NCBI GenBank assembly: GCA_021604545.1 | Contig: BQJE01000006.1 | Location: forward strand, 33,784 to 97,783 | Origin: Micavibrio sp. | GTDB lineage: Bacteria > Pseudomonadota > Alphaproteobacteria > Micavibrionales > Micavibrionaceae | Length of the DNA stretch: 64,000 nucleotides | Direction of reading: 5' to 3' | Part shown: positions 10,951 through 20,696 of the stretch, one piece after another | How the letters are laid out: each line of letters starts with the position of its first letter | Position numbering within the stretch: position 1 is the stretch's first letter | Translations under genes and position numbers: made by a program | The notes under the pieces: model-generated | What the model was told of the DNA's origin: nothing | Seen by the model: the letters and a program-made list of their open reading frames with translations, nothing else | Databases searched by the model: none

Positions 10951-12576
10951 TTGCATTTAACTGGCGCGGTCTGCCTTTTGCTCTGGGGCACACGGATGGT
11001 CCGCACCGGTTTCAGCCGCGCCTATGGTGCCCGGTTGCAAAAAATCATCGCCAGCGGCACACGCAACCGCTTTAGCGCCTTTGCCGCCGGGGCCGGCGTC
11101 ACCATCATTTTGCAAAGCGCCACGGCCACGGCGTTGATCCTCAATTCCTTTGTCAGCAAAAAGATGATTGGCACCAGCGCGGCACTGGCCGTCATGATCG
11201 GCGCGGATATCAGCACGACCATGGTCGCACAGGTTCTAAGCCTCGATCTGTCCTGGCTGTCGCCCGCCATCTTATCCGTGGGCATTATCTTTCATATGAG
11301 CAATGAGCGCGGCGGCCGCAAGCGCCACCTCGCCCGCGTGCTCATCGGTCTTGGCCTAATGCTGCTGGCGCTGAGCCTCATCCGTGAAGCCGCAGAGCCT
11401 TTGCAAAATTCGGAAGCTCTACCGCTTATTCTTGCACCGCTGAATAACGAGCCGTTCCTTGCCATTCTTGTCGCAACGATGATCAGCCTGCTGCTCCATT
11501 CCTCGCTGGCCAGCGTTTTGCTGTTTGCTTCTTTTGCTGCTGGCGGCATTATTCCGGTGCAGCTTGGCCTGTACCTTATATTGGGCTCGAATATCGGCAG
11601 TATCTTTGTGCCCTATTTTGCATCCCATAAAGGTAATCCGGCGACGCGACGCATTCCAACAGGCAATCTGCTGATGCGCTTTGTGACCATCGCCGTCATC
11701 CTGCCGTTTATGGCGATCATCCCCGGCCATCTTGAACAGATCAGCCCGGACCCCTTACGCATGTTAGTGAATTTTCACACTGCATTTAATATTCTGCTCG
11801 CGCTGATCTTTATACCGCTGCTCACACCTTTTGCATGGCTGTGCGAAAAACTTGTGCCGGATACAGATAAAAAAGACGACCCGTCTGCGCCGCAATATCT
11901 CGATGAAAACGCCTTGGGCACACCGGTAATCGCCCTGGCCAGTGCCGCACGCGAAACCCTGCGCATGGCAGAAATCGTTGAAAAAATGATCAGCAAAACG
12001 ATCAAGGCTTTTGAGGCCAATGACGAAAAACTGGCTGCCAACATCAGAAAACAGGAAGAAACCGTCGACACCCTCTATAGTGCCATCAAGCTTTACATGA
12101 CCAAATTATCACAGGAATCTCTCGACCCGAAAGAGGCTGATCGTTACGTGCAGATTTTGACCTTCTCAACCAATCTCGAACATGTCGGCGACATCATTGA
12201 TAAAAACCTGATGGACTCCGCACTAAAGAAAGCTAAGAAGCAGGAGAAGTTTTCCAAGAAAGGTTTTGAAGAAATTAAATCGGTTCACGATCAGGTGTTA
12301 AAAAACATCCGCATGGCACAAACGATTTTCCTCTCGGAGGATCCCAAGCTTGCCCGCCAGTTAGTCAAAGAAAAGAAAAGCATGCGCGAAGCGGAGATTG
12401 AAAGCTCGGTGCTGCATTTCGAAAGGCTGCGCCAGAAAACACCGGAAACCATGGCGACGTCTTCGCTACATCTCGACGTCATCCGCGATTACCGCCGCAT
12501 CAATTCATACATTACGTCGGTGGCTTATGCGATCATCGAAAACGCTGAAAAATATAAAGATCAGCGGAGCGAATAA
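10951..12576 (+). CDS. Na/Pi cotransporter family protein with C-terminal PhoU-like domain
   Basis: Sodium-dependent phosphate transporter of the NptA/YjbB (PNaS) family. The first half has about eight hydrophobic segments and the family's two glutamine-serine repeats: ILQSATATALILNSF (about residues 51-65) and LLLHSSLASVLLFASF (about 180-195). After a loop, residues about 330-530 form a helical PhoU-like domain, as in the long members of this family. No ATG is available near the expected N terminus: the frame is closed by a stop at 10924-10926 and the first ordinary alternative start is TTG 10951. GGAG at 10919-10922 would better fit an ATC at 10930, or an ATT at 10945. The gene ends 2 bp before the convergent DUF1489 gene. 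Confidence 0.88.
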   Translation: MHLTGAVCLLLWGTRMVRTGFSRAYGARLQKIIASGTRNRFSAFAAGAGVTIILQSATATALILNSFVSKKMIGTSAALAVMIGADISTTMVAQVLSLDLSWLSPAILSVGIIFHMSNERGGRKRHLARVLIGLGLMLLALSLIREAAEPLQNSEALPLILAPLNNEPFLAILVATMISLLLHSSLASVLLFASFAAGGIIPVQLGLYLILGSNIGSIFVPYFASHKGNPATRRIPTGNLLMRFVTIAVILPFMAIIPGHLEQISPDPLRMLVNFHTAFNILLALIFIPLLTPFAWLCEKLVPDTDKKDDPSAPQYLDENALGTPVIALASAARETLRMAEIVEKMISKTIKAFEANDEKLAANIRKQEETVDTLYSAIKLYMTKLSQESLDPKEADRYVQILTFSTNLEHVGDIIDKNLMDSALKKAKKQEKFSKKGFEEIKSVHDQVLKNIRMAQTIFLSEDPKLARQLVKEKKSMREAEIESSVLHFERLRQKTPETMATSSLHLDVIRDYRRINSYITSVAYAIIENAEKYKDQRSE

Positions 12577-12578
12577 AG

Positions 12579-13007
12579 TCATATCAGACCTAAATCCCGT
12601 AATTCCGCTTCCATCTCTGCCGGGGGCAAATCCTCATTGGCCTGCAATATCCCTATATCCGGCGGCACGTTCGTAGTCTCCAGATACCGCCAGCCCTGAA
12701 AGGCCTTACGTGGCACGGAAACCGTGCGGATAATCTTCGGGGCGACCATAATCAGGCAATAACGACCGTCCTGTTTATCCTCCATCACCTCCAACCCAAC
12801 GATTTCCTGCCGACAGAGAATATGATTTTTGATAACACGGTAAAGCGAGCCGCCATCCATGGTCTCACCTTCCCGCCGCGGCTTGTGACGCGTACGCACC
12901 GGAATCGCCCGACCACCCTCATAATCAATGGCATATTTCTGCTGATTTTCAGCAAAATGCGTAAGATCGTGGACGCCAACAACGAGTTTAATCAAATGAA
13001 CGGTCAT
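12579..13007 (-). CDS. DUF1489 family protein
   Basis: 142 residues beginning [20 protein letters not shown], the typical start of DUF1489, a family largely confined to Alphaproteobacteria; hence ATG 13007 rather than the longer frame from 13094. Conserved features seen are the RTRHKPRR segment, [10 protein letters not shown] and the [13 protein letters not shown] region near the C terminus. Cytosolic, function unknown in the family. It is convergent with the transporter gene (2-bp gap) and divergent from the polysaccharide export gene, so its promoter lies in 13008-13143. Confidence 0.85.
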   Translation of the reverse strand: MTVHLIKLVVGVHDLTHFAENQQKYAIDYEGGRAIPVRTRHKPRREGETMDGGSLYRVIKNHILCRQEIVGLEVMEDKQDGRYCLIMVAPKIIRTVSVPRKAFQGWRYLETTNVPPDIGILQANEDLPPAEMEAELRDLGLI

Positions 13008-13152
13008 AAACCCTATATAAGACAATTCTCTGCTTTTACAAAACCCAATAAAAACAGATAAAACTTGGGGTTTAATTCGGATCAACCATTTCAACCCTGC
13101 ATACCTGCTTATATAATAAATTGCAGATTGCTAATTCAGCAAAGTGGTTTCC

Positions 13153-15693
13153 ATGGTCAGGTTCCTGACGATTTTTCTTTTGTGTTCTGTTTTGATTTCT
13201 ACGCCCGCCAGCGCAGAATCCCCTTTTCCTGTTGTCTCACCCTGGATGGATGAAGAGGAAGAAGATTTTAAAACGCCGGACCGGGAATTAGAACAAAGAA
13301 AAACAAAAGACAGAAGAAAGCCGCGCCAGCAGCGCAAAGAAAGTTTTTCTGAATCAAGACCGCCTCCACGATCTGCGCAAGCCGTTATCAAACAAAAACC
13401 TTCCGCCCTTGAAGATATGTACTCGACCCGTATCGTCGATGAGCTTAACCAGTTCGGCTACGACCTCTTCGGCGTACCAACGCCGGAGACGCAAACTAAA
13501 CTTGATAATGTTGCGTCCGTTCCCTCCGGTGCGGTGCAGGATGATTTTATTCTCAACACCAATGACGAGTTAGAAGTTGTCTTCAGCGGCCAGCGCACCG
13601 ACCGCGGCACCTACAAAGTCAACGATCAGGGCTTACTGCTTATCAATGATTTTCCACCCATTCCTGCTGCCGGGCGTGCCATTGGACAAGTCCGCATTTC
13701 CATCGAAAATGCTGCACAAAATCTACACAATACGCAGGCTTATATTTCGCTGGCATCCGTTCGTCAGATTGGCGTTCTGGTGGTTGGTCATGTCAAAAAA
13801 CCAGGTCGCCAGACCCTCACCGTTTTTCACACCGTTCTCGACGCCCTGATGGAATCCGGCGGCGTTGGCAAGACCGGATCGCTGCGCCAGATCAAACTCG
13901 TGCGCAACGGGCGCGGAACAATTGTTGATCTTTACGGCTTGCTGATGCATGGCAGTACCAATATGGATTTACGCTTGCGCGATGGCGACCGCATCATCAT
14001 CCCGCCGATTGGTCCCACCGTAGCACTCGCCGGTCATATCAAACGCCCCGGCATTTATGAGATTCTTCCCGCCATCAAAGGTATGCGACACCAGCCAAAA
14101 CAATCGAGTGAAAGGCTTTCGCTGAATGAAATGCTTGATCTGGGCGGCGGCGTTTTGTCCCCTGGTCAAAACAGATTTATGCGCCTTGATGTCACCCCAC
14201 ATGGCCGCGAAGTTGTCGATCAAATTCATGAGCCGTTTAAATCGCAATTCGGTGACGGCTCGGTCCTAATCGTGGCCAAGGGCCAGGAAAAACGCGCCAG
14301 CACCGTTGAACTGGTTGGTCACACCCGCCGCCCGGGAATTCATGCCTTGCTTGAAGTACCCACACTTTCCGCGCTTCTTGATGACGAACAAGTCCTCGGC
14401 CCCAAGGCCTACCCCCTCATTGGCGTCATTGAACGCTGGGATGAAAAACAAATGACCACCAAGCTGGTGGACTTCCCATTGCTGCTGGTATTAAAAGGCG
14501 ATTATGACCGCAAACTCGAAGACGGCGATGTCGTTCATCTTTTTTCACGGCAGCAAATCTCTTCCCTGAAAGATAACAATCCCAAACTGCGTAAAGTATC
14601 GATGGGCTCCGCTGAGGATGCTGACGATACGATTGTAGACGATCCGGTGATCGCTTCCTTCCTGAAGGAACGCGCAAGCTTTGTGCGCGGCGCCGTGCGC
14701 AATCCCGGCGCTTACCCGGTCGCCGACGGCATCACACTCGACAGTGTTCTGGCCGTGGCTGGTGGACTGGCATTAGAAGCCAATACCGGCAATATCGAGG
14801 TGACATCAGCCTTACAGGGCGAAGGACATCAGGTTGAGGGCCGGTCAGGCACCCGGCGTATCCGCGTCAATTTCCGTGAAACCAATCCTCAGAATGTGTC
14901 GATCGGAGCTGGCGATGCTGTGCGCGTAAATCAGAAATTCAAAAAGGTCGAAGACAAAAGCGTCCTTGTCATTGGCGAAGTTTCCCATCCCGGCCGCTAC
15001 GATCTTGTGCCCGGTGATAAAATGTCCGACCTCATCCGCCGCGCCGGTGGTATGTCGCGTCAAGCCTATCCTGATGGTGCCGTCTTTAGTCGCGAAAGCG
15101 AACGCAAAGCCGAAGAGTCACGTTTCCGCGCCGCCGCCCGTGACATGGAACGCGCCATTGCTGTCGCCGTTGAAAAAGATGAAGATGGCCCCGACACCAC
15201 GCAAATTGCCATGGCCCGCGATCTGGCCGCTGAACTACGCGAAGTGCAGGCTGTAGGCCGCATTACCGTTGAATCTGATCCGGCGGTTTTGTCCGTACAA
15301 CCCGAGCTGGATATGCTTTTGGAATCCGGCGATCGTCTCTACATTCCCAAACGCCCTTTGACGGTCAAGGTGAATGGCGAGGTTTTATCTCCCGCCAGTT
15401 TACAATTCCGCAGTGAAAAAGATCCGGGCGATTATATTGATCAGGCTGGTGGCTTTACCTTCCATGCTGACAAAGACCGTACCTTTGTATTGTATCCCGA
15501 TGGCAGCGCCCAACCTTTGCAGGTCAGCGCGTGGAATCACAAGGCGTCCTTTATTCCGCCCGGCAGCACAATCGTCGTGCCGCGCGATCCGAAGCCGTTT
15601 GACTTTATTACCACAGCAAAAGACATCAGCCAGATTTTATCCAATCTGGCGATTACCGCGATATTCCTCGATGATGTTCGGGATGATGATTAA
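13153..15693 (+). CDS. SLBB-domain polysaccharide export protein (Wza-like)
   Basis: Periplasmic/outer-membrane polysaccharide export protein. The signal peptide MVRFLTIFLLCSVLISTPASA has no lipobox cysteine, unlike Wza. A charged low-complexity region follows (to about residue 100), then a Poly_export domain (about 135-215, starting DDFILNTNDELEVVFSG) and about six SLBB-type beta-grasp repeats. These are marked by G-H/E/A-V-x-x-PG motifs: GHVKKPG, GHIKRPG, GHTRRPG, GAVRNPG, GEVSHPG, and a last degenerate GEVLSPA. At about 846 residues it is more than twice the size of Wza (about 380). ATG 13153 is favoured because it starts the signal peptide cleanly; GTG 13144 is the alternative. It opens the polysaccharide region and ends 2 bp from the next, convergent gene. 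Confidence 0.88.
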   Translation: MVRFLTIFLLCSVLISTPASAESPFPVVSPWMDEEEEDFKTPDRELEQRKTKDRRKPRQQRKESFSESRPPPRSAQAVIKQKPSALEDMYSTRIVDELNQFGYDLFGVPTPETQTKLDNVASVPSGAVQDDFILNTNDELEVVFSGQRTDRGTYKVNDQGLLLINDFPPIPAAGRAIGQVRISIENAAQNLHNTQAYISLASVRQIGVLVVGHVKKPGRQTLTVFHTVLDALMESGGVGKTGSLRQIKLVRNGRGTIVDLYGLLMHGSTNMDLRLRDGDRIIIPPIGPTVALAGHIKRPGIYEILPAIKGMRHQPKQSSERLSLNEMLDLGGGVLSPGQNRFMRLDVTPHGREVVDQIHEPFKSQFGDGSVLIVAKGQEKRASTVELVGHTRRPGIHALLEVPTLSALLDDEQVLGPKAYPLIGVIERWDEKQMTTKLVDFPLLLVLKGDYDRKLEDGDVVHLFSRQQISSLKDNNPKLRKVSMGSAEDADDTIVDDPVIASFLKERASFVRGAVRNPGAYPVADGITLDSVLAVAGGLALEANTGNIEVTSALQGEGHQVEGRSGTRRIRVNFRETNPQNVSIGAGDAVRVNQKFKKVEDKSVLVIGEVSHPGRYDLVPGDKMSDLIRRAGGMSRQAYPDGAVFSRESERKAEESRFRAAARDMERAIAVAVEKDEDGPDTTQIAMARDLAAELREVQAVGRITVESDPAVLSVQPELDMLLESGDRLYIPKRPLTVKVNGEVLSPASLQFRSEKDPGDYIDQAGGFTFHADKDRTFVLYPDGSAQPLQVSAWNHKASFIPPGSTIVVPRDPKPFDFITTAKDISQILSNLAITAIFLDDVRDDD

Positions 15694-15695
15694 GA

Positions 15696-16796
15696 TTAAG
15701 GAGCAGCAGTAACCAGATTGGGCGCAGAACCGCCGGGTTGAAGCTCTAGAGTAACATCCATGCCAAGCGTAGCAGCTTGTGGTTTCTGCATGTCACTCCA
15801 TATTTCCTGGCCTTTTTCTGTTGTTGCCAGACCCGGCAAGCTTGAAATATCTGTGTAATAGGTATGACCATTTCCTTTTATTTCTACAAACGCCCCATTG
15901 GGCACGTCGTCATGGTTCGCCAGCTCTCCGGTATTGACCGCAGGATCTACTGCGGTAAACAATGTTACGGTTGGACTGTCACCAACATTTTTCGTGACCT
16001 CGGCACTCGTAACATAGCCCCGCTGTATCATATGCCCATCATCGGGGTCCCTTTCGAAGGCGCCCATCTCGCCATGCGTGTCCGTCGGCGTTAAATCGAA
16101 CAACTCGCTTTGCGTTAGCTCTATCTCTTGATTAACACCATAAACATTAGGCCCAGCCTTAACTTCAGCAGCAACATTAACTTCAGTCTCAAGGGCCTTA
16201 AAATCGACATCAACATCGAATCCGTTGACAATCTCCACCGCATTTTTTGCAAAGACAGAGGCTTTATTGTCTAACCCCGCCTCGTCTTTAACCGCATACA
16301 CCTGACCGGCTACATACTCTTTAAATCTAGTTTCTTGCTCAGGGCCCTCAAAATTAAGGACACCATCGGCTTCCAGATCGATCAGCGCATCGCCTATGTT
16401 CATAGCAAGTCTATCAGCAATAACGTCTTGGGCAGTCATACCCTCAGGGATAACTTCACCAGGCTCCAAACCAGACTTTTCGAATGCCTCTTTAAACATC
16501 TCTTTGAAATTTGCTGTGGCAATCTTATCCATCTTCTGCTGCTGAGCGACTTCTTCCGGGGTCTTCGGTGTCTCGGGAACAGGCTTATCAAGAAAACCCA
16601 GGAACTTGTACATGAAATCACCCAAACCTGAATTTGGATACTTCTCGTCCAGAATTTTTTTTATGTTCTGCGAATTCAGAGCAGATTTGACATCATCCTT
16701 AGTCTTAATATTCTGAATGTCTCGTTGCTTTTCCTGCAGCAGATTCGCCACAGTATTATCCTTAGGTTTGGAATTTTGTTGTGGCTTATCAGCCAT
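15696..16796 (-). CDS. hypothetical acidic protein, 366 aa
   Basis: Family not recognised. AAGAGGG lies 7-13 nt before ATG 16796. There is no signal peptide or membrane helix. The first 60 residues are Lys/Asn/Gln-rich and helical (NTVANLLQEKQRDIQNIKTKDD). The middle is acidic and helical, and the C-terminal half is richer in beta-type sequence (VTLFTAVDPAVNTGE, GAFVEIKGNGHTYYTDI). It lies inside the polysaccharide locus on the opposite strand to the export gene, with only 2 bp between the convergent stop codons. A link to polysaccharide assembly is only positional. Confidence 0.65.
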   Translation of the reverse strand: MADKPQQNSKPKDNTVANLLQEKQRDIQNIKTKDDVKSALNSQNIKKILDEKYPNSGLGDFMYKFLGFLDKPVPETPKTPEEVAQQQKMDKIATANFKEMFKEAFEKSGLEPGEVIPEGMTAQDVIADRLAMNIGDALIDLEADGVLNFEGPEQETRFKEYVAGQVYAVKDEAGLDNKASVFAKNAVEIVNGFDVDVDFKALETEVNVAAEVKAGPNVYGVNQEIELTQSELFDLTPTDTHGEMGAFERDPDDGHMIQRGYVTSAEVTKNVGDSPTVTLFTAVDPAVNTGELANHDDVPNGAFVEIKGNGHTYYTDISSLPGLATTEKGQEIWSDMQKPQAATLGMDVTLELQPGGSAPNLVTAAP

Positions 16797-16921
16797 ATCA
16801 CTACCCTCTTACCGTATTAGCTCTTTGTTTTTGCGGACTTTTTAATACTCTAGCCGCTTTGCTCGTAACTGATATTATGACATAATCGTTAATATTTTAC
16901 CAATTTGAGCGCCTTTGGAAA

Positions 16922-17713
16922 ATGTCTAAAAAACTACTTTTCTCAATAATAACAGTCACTTGTAATAATATTGCCGGCTTAAAACGCACGGCCAAATCTA
17001 TAGAAATACAGGAATTTCAGGATTATGAGTGGATTGTCATCGACGGCGCCTCAAATGACGGTAGCAGCGAGTGGCTCAAGCTATCAAAAGCGAACTGGAC
17101 ATCAGAAGAAGATGACGGCATTTATCACGCCATGAACAAGGGCATGAAGCGCGGCAGCGGACAATATCTTTTATTCCTCAATGCCGGTGACATTCTGGCG
17201 GGAAAGAACGTGCTTGAACATTTAGCCCAGGAAATTGCCAACGAACCCATAGAACCTGATTTTGTGTATGGTGACTCTCTTGAAAGCAACAAGAACAACA
17301 AACCGATACGCAAACCTGCACGTTCACATGAACAAGTCGTGTCGGGTATGTTCACCCATCATCAGGCAATGCTGTACAAGCGTGAGGCACTTGCGAATTT
17401 ACGCTACAGTCCACTTTACGACATCGCTGCCGATTATGATTTCACAATGCGCTTTCTAAAGCAGGCAAAGAATATTCTGTACTGCAAATACCCCGTCTGC
17501 GTGTTTGAACCGGGCGGTGTGTCACAGAGGAAGGCGCTTCAAGGCCGGGCCGAACAATTCCAGATCCGCAAAAACCTCGGCACTAAAGATTCCGTGAATG
17601 CCGCTGTTTTTGTAGCCCAGACCATTGCCTGGAATTTTCGCAAGATTTTTCCATCACTGTATTGGAAAGCTAAGAGCGGGAAGAAATCATCCGGTAGTAA
17701 ATCAAACGACTGA
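16922..17713 (+). CDS. family 2 glycosyltransferase (WcaE-like)
   Basis: GT-A fold glycosyltransferase, 263 residues. FSIITVTCNN is the N-terminal beta1 strand; EWIVIDGASNDGSSEW the nucleotide-binding segment; DDGIYHAMNKGMKRGSGQYLLFLNAGD carries the donor-binding loop, with NAGD in the DxD position. This signature is typical of WcaE-like and colanic-acid-type transferases. It should add one sugar from an NDP-sugar to a lipid-linked repeat unit at the inner membrane face. The basic C-terminal tail (KAKSGKKSSGSK) may help membrane contact. Transcribed alone on the plus strand, its last 44 bp overlap the convergent GT2 gene. Confidence 0.88.
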   Translation: MSKKLLFSIITVTCNNIAGLKRTAKSIEIQEFQDYEWIVIDGASNDGSSEWLKLSKANWTSEEDDGIYHAMNKGMKRGSGQYLLFLNAGDILAGKNVLEHLAQEIANEPIEPDFVYGDSLESNKNNKPIRKPARSHEQVVSGMFTHHQAMLYKREALANLRYSPLYDIAADYDFTMRFLKQAKNILYCKYPVCVFEPGGVSQRKALQGRAEQFQIRKNLGTKDSVNAAVFVAQTIAWNFRKIFPSLYWKAKSGKKSSGSKSND

Positions 17714-18506
17714 GCGCAAAATCAAAACCCGCGCGACCGTCAAAAATACCGCCTTTGAAAAGATAGCTATGGAGAAAGGCTATGGTCGGCCGGAACGGGA
17801 TCGCGCGGAACAATCCCTTGATCAAAGAACGAGTGGTTGATACCTCACCGGGCCATGCTCTTTTTTTGTTCATCGCCACTTCCCAATCAGCATAGCGCTC
17901 ATGACGCCTAAGCCAGCTCTCCTTATCCTCATAAGCGTAATGCAATAAAGCGCTCTTAAGCTGTCCGATTGGCTCCCCCTTACAGACATCCCGTAACACT
18001 GGCTGGTAATGGCCTTCAATCTCCCCCATACCGGGCATATCCAGATCATCAATCACCGGAAAACAAACCTTGCGCCGGTCAAGCAGACAGAGCTTGTTAT
18101 TACGCAGTCCATAGCGCAGCATTTTATTCTGCCAGTGATAACGACCCTGCACGAAATACCCGGCGCAGGGCGGCTCGCCTTCAAACAAAGACGCTATCTC
18201 GTCCGTCAACTCTTGCGTTACCACCTCATCGGCATCGACGAAAAACACCCAGTTATTTTTAAGAGAAAGATGATCAAGGCACCATTGCCGCTTTTTCGGA
18301 TAGCGTCCGTCCCATGAAAAATTTTCAACGCGCGCGCCGCATTCTGCAGAAATTTTCTGCGTTGCATCTATGCTATTTGAATCAACAACAATGATCTCAT
18401 TAAATGCGGACAAAGCCTCCAGACAGCGCCTTATGTTGCGCTGCTCGTTTTTGGTAACAACGATTGCACTGACCGGAATTGCTCTTCCGCCCTCATTCCG
18501 AGACAT
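17670..18506 (-). CDS. family 2 glycosyltransferase (WaaE/KdtX-like)
   Basis: GT-A glycosyltransferase. Visible motifs are SAIVVTKNEQRNIRRCLEAL (strand 1 and following helix), EIIVVDSNSIDAT, and the metal-binding FFVDADEVV (DxD). GYFVQGRYHWQNKMLRYG and the later LLHYAYEDKESWLRRH are typical of the LPS core beta-1,4-glucosyltransferase-like WaaE subfamily. ATG 18506 is preferred; ATG 18521 is also in frame. It is the last gene of a four-gene minus-strand run and overlaps the Wzz-like gene by 14 bp, which implies translational coupling. Its 3' end overlaps the convergent GT2 gene. The family is secure, the sugar unknown. Confidence 0.87.
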   Translation of the reverse strand: MSRNEGGRAIPVSAIVVTKNEQRNIRRCLEALSAFNEIIVVDSNSIDATQKISAECGARVENFSWDGRYPKKRQWCLDHLSLKNNWVFFVDADEVVTQELTDEIASLFEGEPPCAGYFVQGRYHWQNKMLRYGLRNNKLCLLDRRKVCFPVIDDLDMPGMGEIEGHYQPVLRDVCKGEPIGQLKSALLHYAYEDKESWLRRHERYADWEVAMNKKRAWPGEVSTTRSLIKGLFRAIPFRPTIAFLHSYLFKGGIFDGRAGFDFALSRLIYYRMISSRS

Positions 18507-19449
18507 GATGGGTCTTGCCATGGGAGGTCTTAATGGTGTTTTCGTTGCTGAGATTTTGTGGCTTAATCCAGCTTGGATGGCGTACGCTTACGGTTGCCAC
18601 GCGCGGCTTGCGTTTCGCCGCCAACTCCTCGCGAATACTAAAAATAACAAACCCCATTAATGCCCCTGCTATAGCAAAAACACTAAAGAGAAAGAACGGG
18701 TCAGGCCAATACGGCTTGACACTACTTGATGCAGGCTCTACGACCGCCGCTGCATAAGGCTGTTCAATCGATACCAGCATGCGCAACCGTTCTTGCTCGA
18801 GTAGTAATGTCGTCAAAGCGCGCCGATGCTCAGGGTTCGATGTCGTAGCAACCGCATTTTTTAGATAACGAATACGGTCTTCTGTTTCCTCGCGAATGGT
18901 TTTGCGGATCAGGGCATCACTCAGCACATGCAGCCGCTCAATAAAATAAGAAGCGAATTTACGATTGGGGTGCAAATAAACCATCCGGCGCAAAGTCGTA
19001 TTGCCTACCGGCTCCAGAGCAACTTTATCAGCGACATACTCAGCAAGGGATTCCGGACTTAACTCTTCTTCCGATACTTTTGAAAAAGCAAACGCCCTAT
19101 CCATACGCAAGCCTTTTTCTACATTGGGATCATCAAGCAACAACGCCGCCACTGAAGGCCCGTTATACATGCTTTCAAAGCGTAGGAAGTCTGACGAATT
19201 AGCAACACCAACGCGCTGCACCAGATAGCGAAGCGCAAAGAGACTATCATCCGCCAGTAGAGACGATACTTCTGCGCCATTCATTGGGCTGGCCGGAGAA
19301 ACAATAATGCTGGCGCGATAATAAGGCGTAGACAACGCAACCAAAGCAGCGGCAGCTACCAACCCGACAGCCACCATCAAAACAATATAAATCCGCGCCC
19401 GCCAGATATCACGGACAACATCCACCAGTGTTTTTTCTTCGCTGCTCAT
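18493..19449 (-). CDS. Wzz-type chain-length determinant protein
   Basis: Polysaccharide co-polymerase. Short N-terminal cytoplasmic segment (MSSEEKTLVDVVRDIWRARI), TM1 at about residues 19-41, a large periplasmic domain with helical stretches (about 42-245), then TM2 at about 248-270 after the usual proline-containing approach (VKPYWPDPFFLF). A basic cytoplasmic tail of about 45 residues follows. There is no kinase domain, so it is of the Wzz class, not Wzc. At 318 residues it matches Wzz proteins that set O-antigen or exopolysaccharide chain length with Wzy. Its start overlaps the upstream glycosyltransferase stop by one base (TAATG). Confidence 0.85.
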   Translation of the reverse strand: MSSEEKTLVDVVRDIWRARIYIVLMVAVGLVAAAALVALSTPYYRASIIVSPASPMNGAEVSSLLADDSLFALRYLVQRVGVANSSDFLRFESMYNGPSVAALLLDDPNVEKGLRMDRAFAFSKVSEEELSPESLAEYVADKVALEPVGNTTLRRMVYLHPNRKFASYFIERLHVLSDALIRKTIREETEDRIRYLKNAVATTSNPEHRRALTTLLLEQERLRMLVSIEQPYAAAVVEPASSSVKPYWPDPFFLFSVFAIAGALMGFVIFSIREELAAKRKPRVATVSVRHPSWIKPQNLSNENTIKTSHGKTHHVSE

Positions 19450-20696
19450 TAGCTCCCCGTCCTTTTGAAATCTTCTTCAACCACGTTCCAGGCGCGCTCC
19501 ATCCAGGCTCTAATTGATTGCTTCGGCATAAAGACTTTCCCGGCATTGGCCGCCCCACCCTGCGCAGCAAACCAGTCTTCACCGCTTGTCCTATAGTGAA
19601 CGATAGCCCTTGCCAGATCATCTGAATTGCCTTGCGGTATAATTATACCGGCCCCAAAGTCATGAATCATTTGCGCCGCTTCGCAATCTTCCGGTCCAAC
19701 AAAAATGCAAGGCCGCTTGACCGCCATCGCCGCATAAATCTTACTGGGCACGACATACCCGGCGGCGGCTTCTTTCATAGAAACCAGGTGAATATCACCA
19801 CTTTCCATCAGAGCCCGCAAATTACCGGCGGGCTGATAAGGCAAAAGACGAATGTTATCAAGCCGCCGTGCCGAACGCTCCTTCGCCACCGCATCAAAGC
19901 GCGGGCCATCACCAACAAAAATAAATTCAATCTCCGGGTATTCGACATTCAGTTTTTCTGCCGCATCAAGAATAGTTTCAACCGGGTGAGCCTGCCCGAT
20001 ATTTCCGGCATAAAGAACTTTAAATTTTTGTCCTTCTTTCAAAAGCTCCTGATAGGGCTTTGCACCCTCCACCATTTCCACAGCATCATGGCCGTTTACA
20101 GATTTTGTATTGTTGTTCACGGGGCGCACCAATTCAAAATCCGGCCAATTGGGAATCATGGTGATATGTGCGGGGTCAATGCCGTCATCAGTTAATCGAT
20201 GAGCCATACAACGCCCAATAACAACAACCCGATCACAGGATTTTATTGCCCGGCGCGAAAGCGATTTAAACCACCCCAAAACAAAGTCCGGCACTTTAAA
20301 GCCCAGCGCCGGCAAAACATCCGGATATAAATCCTGGCACCAATGCATATGATGGCTCTTTTTAAACCGCGCAACTATATTACCGACAAGAACCAGCATT
20401 GGCGGGTCTGTCATTGTCACCACAAGATGACGCTTTGATAAACGCAGTGCCGTCCACAGCATCTTGAGCCAAATCCAGCTATAGCCAAAAAGACCGGAGG
20501 GTTTCTCAGGCCCCTTGATGCGGATAATCCGAACAGAGCCATCACGTTCCCTGGCCTTCTTTGGCCCGGTTGTAATAATGGTGACATGCCAACCTTCACG
20601 TGCAAAGCGGCGCGCCAGATCCCGCAAAATACGGCCTGTCGCCCCGCGCCCAGGCGGATACACACGATTCAGAAATAATATAGATGGTCTACGCAT
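19449..20696 (-). CDS. GT-B glycosyltransferase (WcaI/GT4-like)
   Basis: 415-residue GT-B fold glycosyltransferase. The N-terminal domain starts SILFLNRVYPPGRGATGRIL and includes VTMTDPPMLVLVGNIVAR and HWCQDLYPDVL, signatures of the WcaI-like/GT4 group. The second Rossmann domain begins near KFKVLYAGNIGQAHPVETIL and includes FVGDGPRFDAVAKE. The donor-binding loop is VSMKEAAAGYVVPSKIYAAMA. It should transfer a sugar to undecaprenyl-PP-linked acceptor at the cytoplasmic membrane. It overlaps the upstream polymerase gene by 8 bp and the downstream Wzz gene by 1 bp. Confidence 0.88.
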   Translation of the reverse strand: MRRPSILFLNRVYPPGRGATGRILRDLARRFAREGWHVTIITTGPKKARERDGSVRIIRIKGPEKPSGLFGYSWIWLKMLWTALRLSKRHLVVTMTDPPMLVLVGNIVARFKKSHHMHWCQDLYPDVLPALGFKVPDFVLGWFKSLSRRAIKSCDRVVVIGRCMAHRLTDDGIDPAHITMIPNWPDFELVRPVNNNTKSVNGHDAVEMVEGAKPYQELLKEGQKFKVLYAGNIGQAHPVETILDAAEKLNVEYPEIEFIFVGDGPRFDAVAKERSARRLDNIRLLPYQPAGNLRALMESGDIHLVSMKEAAAGYVVPSKIYAAMAVKRPCIFVGPEDCEAAQMIHDFGAGIIIPQGNSDDLARAIVHYRTSGEDWFAAQGGAANAGKVFMPKQSIRAWMERAWNVVEEDFKRTGS

